64,000 nucleotides of DNA from Aselliscus stoliczkanus (lineage: Eukaryota; Chordata; Mammalia; Chiroptera; Hipposideridae). Positions 57,601-64,000 of the stretch are shown here, piece after piece. A program made the position numbers and the translations under genes. Every line of letters starts with the position of its first letter. Within the stretch, counting starts at the first letter, position 1. The notes under the pieces were generated by a model. That model had not been told where the DNA came from, made no database searches, and worked only from the letters and a program-made list of their open reading frames with translations. The stretch covers positions 61,821,213-61,885,212 of the forward strand of contig CM066740.1 of NCBI GenBank assembly GCA_033961575.1, written 5' to 3'.

Positions 57601-58588
57601 CATTCCTCTTTGAGGGGTTTGTCCCGCCTCGCTTCTTCTCCACAGCTCTAACTCTCCTCACTCTCTCCTGCTGTCTTTCCACACGAGCCGCACCGCCAGG
57701 ACCTGGTATTGGGTCCAAACTCATCCTTAATGTAGATCAGGTTTGCATAATAAATTCTCCCTCTGGAATTCAACTTTGGGTAGACGTGTGTGGACAGCTG
57801 GAACACTGTTATACAACTTGTTTTTTCTATTTAACAATATTTTAAAGACAAGTTTTTGTATCAGTGAATATTGTCTGCTCTGTTTTTTTTATACCAGTAA
57901 AACTTACACGTAGCCCAGATGATCTCCCCACTGGGGACTCCATAACCCCTAGAGATCTAGTTAAATTTGGTCCAAATCCCAATTCCACAGTCCTGTGAGA
58001 GAAACCTCATGGTTTCTGCTGGTTCCTGTGCATGCTTCTTCAGGATCCTCATCTGCATATGATGTCTTTCTCTATGATGTCTGTATTAGTCCAGGATGAG
58101 GGTCTGGCTTCCTCGCCATTCTCACAAGATATCCAGTAGTATTCATTTAGTAATTTGTGTGCACATTTTACTGAAGATTTAAGGACATTAAGGCTAAGGA
58201 GAGAAGTTCTTGACAGAGAATAGATAGTTGTCTGCAATCTAGTTGATCTCTTTTGTCTCTCTCATCCCTCTTCTTTCTCCAAAGTAACAAGTAAATTTTT
58301 GGTCTTGTTTGACATAAAAAAAAAAAAAAATCTCGTCAGTGTCAAGACCCTGTTACAGTCTTACATTCTGCCTTCCACTTTCCCAATCAAACATAATTCC
58401 CATTCTAAGGGAAATATTGATAAAAACATTTTATAACAACAGTATAAATCATTAACAGTTTCCCCAGAAAGGTAAAAATGCAGACACTCTTTTCTTATGA
58501 TTTACATTTTATAATTTTTGGAATTTTTATACAAGAGATAAAGGTGGTATCAAAATGACCTACATTTTTCAAACTGGACATGGATATG
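57601..58588. other. Unique or unrecognised sequence
   Basis: A CT-rich patch at 57600-57700, an A-run at 58315-58329, and otherwise nothing recognised. Confidence 0.4.
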
Positions 58589-58789
58589 TATGTGGTCTGA
58601 CAACTGAGTTCGTGAACTTATTGCAATGATGTTGTTAACCTTTTTTGACATCAGAGGAATTATTCATTATGAATTTGTATCAACTGGACAAACAGTTAAC
58701 CAAGTGTTCTCTTTGGAAGTGCTGAAAAGGCTACATGAAAAACTTACATGACCTGAACTTTTCACCAACAATTCATGGCTTTTGCATCA

Positions 58790-59035
58790 CACAATGCACC
58801 AGCTCATATAGCACTGTCTGAGGAAAATTTTAGCCAGTAAACAAATCACTGTATTTGCACACCTTCCCTACTCACCTGATCTGGCCCCCAATGACTTCTT
58901 TCTTTACCTGAAGATAAAGGAAATATTGGAAAGGAGACATTTTGATGACATTCAGGACGTCAAGGGTAATAGGACAGTAGCTCTGATGGCCATTCCAGAA
59001 AAAGAGTCCCAAACTTGCTTTGAAGAGGACTAGGG
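58790..59035 (+). pseudogene. Mariner transposase C-terminal remnant (copy D)
   Basis: Codons for an AHIALSEE stretch, HLPYSPDLAPNDFFLYLK and IKEILERRHFDDIQD are readable but split by frameshifts. A 1-bp loss in the HHNNAP block (GCATCACACAATGCACC) and a stop after TCFEED break it. More decayed than the copy at 4195-4524. Confidence 0.8.
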
Positions 59036-59070
59036 GCTGGCATCGGTGCATAGTTTCCCAAGGGGAGTAC

Positions 59071-59586
59071 TTTTTTTTTTTTTTTAAAGATTTTTTATTG
59101 GGGAATTGTGAGAGGGGAACAGTGTTGGGGAAATTAGAGTAGGGGACCAGCCAAGTTGTTGTTCTTCAATCTTCTTTGTGGAGGACGCCAGTCGCCATCT
59201 GGTTGCCCGTTGGCAGCTCGTGGCGTCTAAGCTCAAGGTGCTGTGTTTAATCTTAGTTGCGGGTAGGCATAGCCACCATTCCATGCAGGAGTCAAACCAG
59301 CAGCCTTGTTGTTAAGAGCGCACGCTCTATCCACTAAGCCATCCGGGCGGCAGCTCAGCTCAAAGTGCCGAGTTCAATCTTAGTTGCAGGTAGGCATAGC
59401 CCACCGTTGAACAGGCAATCTTGTTGTTACACCAGCTGAGACATCCTGCCACCTATTGGCAGCTCAGTAACAGCTCAGCTCAGACACAGTGTCACTGGCC
59501 CATGTGGGAATCAAACCAGCGGCCCTGTTGCTCAGAGCTCGTGCTCTTAAGCCAACTCTTAACCAACTGAGCCACTTGGCCAGCCC
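59071..59586 (-). mobile_element. Long SINE with repeated tRNA-like units, about 516 bp
   Basis: Minus strand, 5' end at 59586. Reading its own strand, a tRNA-like head with B-box GGTTTGATTCC (plus-strand 59507-59517) is followed by GGGCCAGTGACACTG. A degenerate second unit follows, then a third unit with B-box GGTTTGACTCC (59288-59298). GCAACTAAGATT spacers separate the units. The tail is TTCCCCAATAAAAAATCTTT, like the other long SINEs. The target duplication CCAAGGGGAGTAC is perfect (59058-59070 and 59587-59599). It is inserted in mariner copy D. Confidence 0.9.
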
Positions 59587-59689
59587 CCAAGGGGAGTACT
59601 TTGAAGTTAACCGTAATGATATTCAACAATGAGGTATGTAGCACTTTTTCTAGGATGAATTTGTGAACTCAATTGTCGGACCCCATATT

Positions 59690-60400
59690 CCAGATATTTC
59701 TACCTCATTCTAAAGTCTTTCATTTTCCATTTTTTTTCTCCTCTAAAAATATTTGTTAGTTATGAAAGAAGCTCTTTTTTTTCTGTGTCACAGACAAACT
59801 AATTTTAATTTTTGTTTTAGAGCAGTGCAAATGAATTTCTGCATTTTTCAATACTAGAAGCTTGGTGGAAAAATATATTAAAGCTCAAAACAGTATAGAA
59901 AACTTTTAATCCATTAATTCCCATCATACCATGTATACTCATTAAACATTTCTCATAAATGCTATATTTTGAAGAGATGTTGTCATGAGCTGGCAGTATC
60001 TTTTCAATTCACTGATCACCTTTGCACTGATTTATTTAGAGTCTATTGATACACACATTTTTACACACATAATTACAAACATGCATTGGATAATGTATGG
60101 TTTGATCTTATTATGCAAATAACATCCCCCTGCAGTAGTTTCTGAAAGTCAGGCAATCTGTTGAGAGTCAGAAAGAATGATTTACATACTGCTCTTCATG
60201 CATGACCAGTCATTTCCTTCTTTTAACTGGAAACTAGCCAATTAGTCTATATATAATTAGTCTGTGTATCAAGCAAATGAGCTACTGAATGAGAACACTA
60301 TATAATATAATAGCAATTAAGGGTCAATCTCCTGGGATAAACAAGCTCATAACCAGCCCTCCTCAGCTCCAAATAAAAAAGAGAGATAAAATAGTTTTAA
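59690..60400. other. Unique AT-rich sequence
   Basis: Repeat-free. Contains a perfect octamer ATGCAAAT (60113-60120) and TAATTAG/CAATTAG motifs at 60238-60265. A regulatory role is possible but unsupported beyond motifs. Confidence 0.35.
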
Positions 60401-60404
60401 AATA

Positions 60405-60945
60405 TAGTTAAAAATACATAGTAACCTATAACACATCTAAAAATTAACTTAAAATATATCATAGGCCTAAAATTATAAAACATAAAAAAAATAAGAGAAA
60501 AACTTTGTGACTTGGGTTAGTCAGATATTTCATAAATTGAGACCCACTAAAACAAAGTTTAATGAGAAAAAAAATAGATTTCATAGCTAAAACACCAAAA
60601 GCACAAGCCACAAAAGAAAAAAATTTAATTTCATCAAAATTTTAGAATTCTGCTCTTTATAAGACATTATTAAGAGAATGGAAAACAAGCCATGGGTTAG
60701 GAGAAAATAGTTACAAATCATATAGTTGATAATGAACTAGCATCTAGAAAGTAGAACTCTACAACCCCAATAATAACAAATAAACCAATTTTTAAATAAT
60801 GGCAAAAGATTTGAGCACTTTACCAAAAAATAAAAATGGGGTACAGAATGCAAATGAGCACATGAAAAGATGCTCTACATCACTAGTCATTAGTAAATGC
60901 AAATTAAAAACACAATGAGCAACTACTACATACCAATAAGGATTA
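60405..60945 (+). mobile_element. Old L1 ORF2 3' fragment
   Basis: Plus strand: AAAATTATAAAACATAAAAA, AAAAGCACAAGCCACAAAAG, AAAGAAAAAAATTTAATTTC, GGAGAAAATAGTTACAAATC, AGTAGAACTCTACAACCCCA, CATCACTAGTCATTAGTAAA. Same ORF2 region as 52030-52450 but far more diverged. Confidence 0.75.
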
Positions 60946-61660
60946 AATTAAAATTAAAATGTGTCATTATTCTGTGGCCCAAGCAAAATCTTTCGAGATA
61001 ATTGTCGCTGGTACTGAACTGCAAGAGGACCAAATATCTAGGATTTTTCTATCCACCTGAGACAAACACTCCAAACCTCTAACCCAGAGTCCTTAACTAG
61101 AGATCTAAATACCCCTATTGGATCAATGAGTGGATTTTGAGGGGAATATACACTTTTGGAAGTTATAAATAAAATAGTATGTATATACCTGTTTGTGTAT
61201 TTCTTAGGGAAAGTAAATAGGAATATTAACAAGTTTTCAATGAGGTCATTTAACAAAAACAGCAGCACAAATAAAAATGGGTAAGTACCCTCCCTAACTA
61301 CTAACCTAATTGGGCCAAACAGCACAGAGAGCTGAATGAGGCAACCATGAAACCACCAAATGGGAAGATGTGTCAATAAAAATAAGATCCCTCAGAAGAT
61401 AAATTCACAATTGAAAATTAAAAAGCACACAAACAATTGCCTCTCCTTTGACACAGTCAAAATATTCATAAATCAGAAGAAGTCACAAATGATAAAATAT
61501 GAAGATAGCATTCTGCATTTAAAATATGTATGTTTACATTTCTCAAAGATATACAACTACATAGCATCCTAAAAATGAAAGTTATTAAACAACAGTAGAA
61601 ATATATTTTGAAAGACCAGCTATAAGTGAGAAAAATAAACAAAAAATAGTTACTGAAAGT
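60946..61660. other. Unrecognised AT-rich sequence
   Basis: No gene. A minus frame of 112 codons at 61038-61376 shows no recognisable domain. It may be diverged LINE. Confidence 0.35.
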
Positions 61661-61931
61661 AAAAAAGACCTTAGATGCACTAAAGAGTAAACTAGACATA
61701 GAAAAATAAAAGTAGTAGGAAATTAGAATGGAAGGAATCACTCTGAATACAACACAGTAAGAAAAGCAGATGCATACTATGTAAGAGACATTAAGAAAAA
61801 TGGAAGATAGATTGACAAGTTCCAAAACATAAATAAGATAAGACTACAAGAGTAGAAATAATAGAGTGAGAAAATATTAGCAGAAATAGTATCTGAAATT
61901 TTTTCAAGAATTAAAAAAAAGGCATGAATCT

Positions 61932-61933
61932 CT

Positions 61934-61965
<32 letters not shown>

Positions 61966-62040
61966 AGTGTCACTGGCCCTAACATGTGGGACCCGAACCG
62001 GGGCCTTAGCGCTTAACCACCGCACCACTAGGCTGGCCCA
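61932..62040 (-). mobile_element. Short tRNA-derived SINE (copy 6), internally deleted
   Basis: Minus-strand SINE with its tail as a T-run (61933-61959) and 5' end at 62040. About 18 bp between GGGGCC and TTAGCGCTTAACC is missing relative to other copies. The target duplication ATGAATCT lies at 61924-61931 and 62041-62048. Confidence 0.9.
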
Positions 62041-62116
62041 ATGAATCTTAAAATTGAAAAAATTCTTACGAAATATTTAACAAGGTAAATAAGTTTTTAA
62101 AAAATATACTGCTAGG

Positions 62117-62218
62117 GGGCCGGCCGAATGGCGCGGTGGTTCAGCGCTGGCTTGGGATGCCAGCGGCCCCAGTTCGGATCCCACATATAAGGGCCAGTGA
62201 CACTGCCCTCAAAAAAAA
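62117..62218 (+). mobile_element. Short tRNA-derived SINE (copy 7)
   Basis: Plus-strand SINE starting GGGCCGGCCGAATGGCGCGG, with B-box-like GTTCGGATCCC, core GGGCCAGTGACACTGCCCTC and a pure A tail. The target duplication AAAAATATACTGCTAGG is 17 bp and perfect (62100-62116 and 62220-62236), indicating a recent insertion. It lies head to head with copy 6, 76 bp away. Confidence 0.95.
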
Positions 62219-62644
62219 AAAAAATATACTGCTAGGTGTACCACAGTGAAATTTCAGACTATCAGGGATAAAATATAAACATGAAAAGCTACTGGAGAGA
62301 AATTATAGATTCCCTACAATGCAATGACACTAGATTGAACACAGGCATCTTGTTAGCGGAAACAGATAAACTCCAAAAGATAATGAAATAATACATTAAA
62401 AGTGCTCAGGGAGACTAATTCTTATTCAGGACAGAGAGCAAAATAAATACAGTTTCAGGAATAGAAAAATTAAGACCTCTCAATGAAAGAATTAGCAACA
62501 AAAGTAACAAAATCAAAATGAACTCAGAAAGAAGATGCAAGAAGCAATGGTGAACAAAGAAATTGTTTAAAAATGTAAGTTCAAATAAGTATTGACTGGA
62601 AAAATTTTACTAACCATAATCATTTCTGAAGGGTGAAAATTATC

Positions 62645-64000
62645 GGTTACCTCACAGAAGTTGTCAGAAGGTGGTTCGGAAGGACACCAGATACAGGCCC
62701 TTGGTGAAGGCTAGAAATAGTTACTAACTTTAGGCTATTTCATAAAACAAATAATATCTCACATAACTTGTAAATACTTGATTGAAACAAGGAATTTTTT
62801 GTTCACTCATTTCTAAAAGTGCCTTTATTTTTTCCTTTAGAAAATAGTAATCATTTTTCAAGTGAAAGAAACAGTTAATCTACTGAAAATGGGGTAACTG
62901 TTGAGGTGTATACAGAAGATGTCATTATTCAATTATCTTCTGAATTTTCCAGGTTCACAGGATGATGTTATGCTTTAAATGTTTATTAAATGAGCTGTCT
63001 AACATTAAACAGAAATTATTCAACCCATATATATGGATTAACACCACATTGCTACTGAAAATTATTTCCAAATGCAAAAATGAGTTCTATTGATTTATTT
63101 GCATAAATTAGAAAAATAACTATTCTGTATGAAAGTTCTGCACTGTAAATTATTAGAATGCTCAATGTTGCAAACTATGTAAAGAATGCTATGACAGCAT
63201 AGACTCTGGGGAGCTTCCTGAAGTTGGGGACCTTTGAACCTGGTGTTGAACCATATAGAAAAGCAGAAGCCAGAGTTGGGGAGAGAAAGTTGTTCTAGGA
63301 AAAAGAAAACACCTACATGGACTTATGTAATTCCCAGGACATTCTGAGATGGCTGAGCAATTGTGTTCCACTCTTGATAGAAGGGAAACTGACCCTTTCT
63401 GAAACTTTTCTGCATCCCAATAAAGTATTGCTATCCTTTTCCTTTTCATCTTACTTTGTTCCAAGTGACTTCCTGCTCTCCCACCCTCACCCCCACCTAA
63501 AGCAACTTAACAAACTTGTGATTCATAACTGACTCCACGCTTACCTGCTAAGTGAGGAGCACTGGACTAAATAGTTGAGTAGGAGGAAGAAAAGAAAAAA
63601 CTAAAAAGAAATACAACTGCGATCCTTTACAGCACGACTTGATCACCACTAACTCTAGGAATGAATATCTATCCTCTGTCTTGGATTGTCTGACAAAGAG
63701 AGCTAAGTCTGACCAGAGGTCAAGAGCTAGCTACCTCTGAGAACCACCTGCTCTCTCCCTACAATTGATTGGTTGGAGTGGAAAATGAAAAATAAACACC
63801 ACTGTCTTTTAATCTTCATTGGATAGAATGGACATCATTCCAGGTATAAAAAAGAATAATTTTTTTTTAAACCAGAATGATTTTAGCAATTAAAAATGGA
63901 AAATCAACTCTTTATCTATGTGGGGGGAACACGATGATAATCTCCCGATTCATTTTGGAATCCAATAAGAAATTAAACTTTTTTTTTTCATGTACAGACA
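62645..64000. other. Unique or unrecognised sequence
   Basis: 62850-63170 is AT-rich and repeat-free with several AT-core motifs. 63190-63440 reads like a dispersed repeat or a 3' UTR-like end (CATCCCAATAAAGTATTGCT), but I cannot name it. No domain is seen in its short frames. Confidence 0.35.

Larger units (their letters stand above)
58591..59685 (+). mobile_element. Mariner element, internally deleted (copy D), SINE-interrupted
   Basis: Plus-strand counterpart of the element at 4142-4722, flanked by TA (58589-58590 and 59686-59687). The 5' end is TGTGGTCTGACAACTGAG and the 3' end ...TTGTCGGACCCCA. The same 5' deletion joins the terminal repeat to the FDIRG-like codons (GACATCAGAGGAATTATTCA). 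A 516-bp long SINE at 59071-59586 splits it. Without the insert it is about 566 bp. Confidence 0.92.
61670..62640 (+). mobile_element. Old L1/HAL1-class LINE fragment
   Basis: A-rich plus strand resembling L1 ORF1-side sequence: AATTTTTTCAAGAATTAAAA, AATGAATCTTAAAATTG, GTGTACCACAGTGAAATTTC, GCTACTGGAGAGAAATTATA, TTGTTAGCGGAAACAGATAA. All frames are broken. It carries two short SINEs. Confidence 0.5.

Noticed and set aside
63189..63464. Processed pseudogene ending at CCCAATAAAGTATTG
   Set aside because: No recognisable protein, poly-A tail or target duplication. It may be an unnamed repeat.
1..64000. CRISPR array, bacterial operon or phage-like system
   Set aside because: No spaced direct repeats of that type, no dense coding and no ribosome-binding pattern. 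The repeat content is mammalian.

Overview
This window is mammalian nuclear DNA, AT-rich and dominated by interspersed repeats. I find no protein-coding gene, rRNA, tRNA gene or CRISPR. Every open frame is short (139 codons or fewer) and is explained by chance, a microsatellite, a SINE, or a decayed transposase or LINE. The ancient layer (MIR, L2, MLT1, MER5, Tigger1, old L1) is typical of placental mammals. The young layer points to a bat. A roughly 110-bp tRNA-derived SINE (5' end GGGCCGGCC, closing GGGCCAGTGACACTG) occurs seven times. Four longer SINEs end in a CCCCAATAAA-type tail. Mariner elements are also present. From memory these SINE modules resemble those of rhinolophoid or other yinpterochiropteran bats. 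I hold that at about 0.55 and the order Chiroptera somewhat higher.

Layout. 1-5 kb: unique DNA, one short SINE, a TC/AC microsatellite, a MIR and an internally deleted mariner (4142-4722). 5-11 kb: unique DNA with L2, MIR and an internally deleted L1 fragment. 11.3-13.6 kb: a 376-bp segment present twice in direct orientation (96% identical) on either side of an MLT1 LTR. 14-21 kb: MIR and L2 fragments and a GC-elevated unique block (17.65-18.77 kb). 21.4-22.3 kb: a palindromic mariner. 23.3-25.7 kb: a nearly full-length Tigger1 with a dead transposase. 25.9-36.7 kb: an antisense L1 3' end, a MER5 pair, two long SINEs, L2, and unique DNA with candidate regulatory motifs. 39.06-39.99 kb: a solo class II ERV LTR with a perfect 6-bp target duplication. 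43.8-46.9 kb: two old L1-class fragments in opposite orientation. 46.86-47.89 kb: a second palindromic mariner, split by a SINE. 51.85-53.37 kb: a 5'-truncated L1. 55-57 kb: SINEs and MIRs. 58.59-59.69 kb: a second copy of the deleted mariner, split by a long SINE with repeated tRNA-like units. 60.4-62.6 kb: old LINE fragments carrying two young SINEs head to head.

The most interesting structure is the palindromic mariner family. Two copies, 25 kb apart, each consist of two inverted transposase 3' halves around a roughly 230-bp unique centre. The centres lie in opposite orientations, so the palindrome appears to have moved as a unit. In each copy the two arms resemble each other more than they resemble the other copy's arms: both arms of the first lack the same 27 bp that both arms of the second keep. 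That suggests arm-to-arm homogenisation, and the structure could give a long hairpin RNA. All family names are from sequence recognition by eye; no database was searched.
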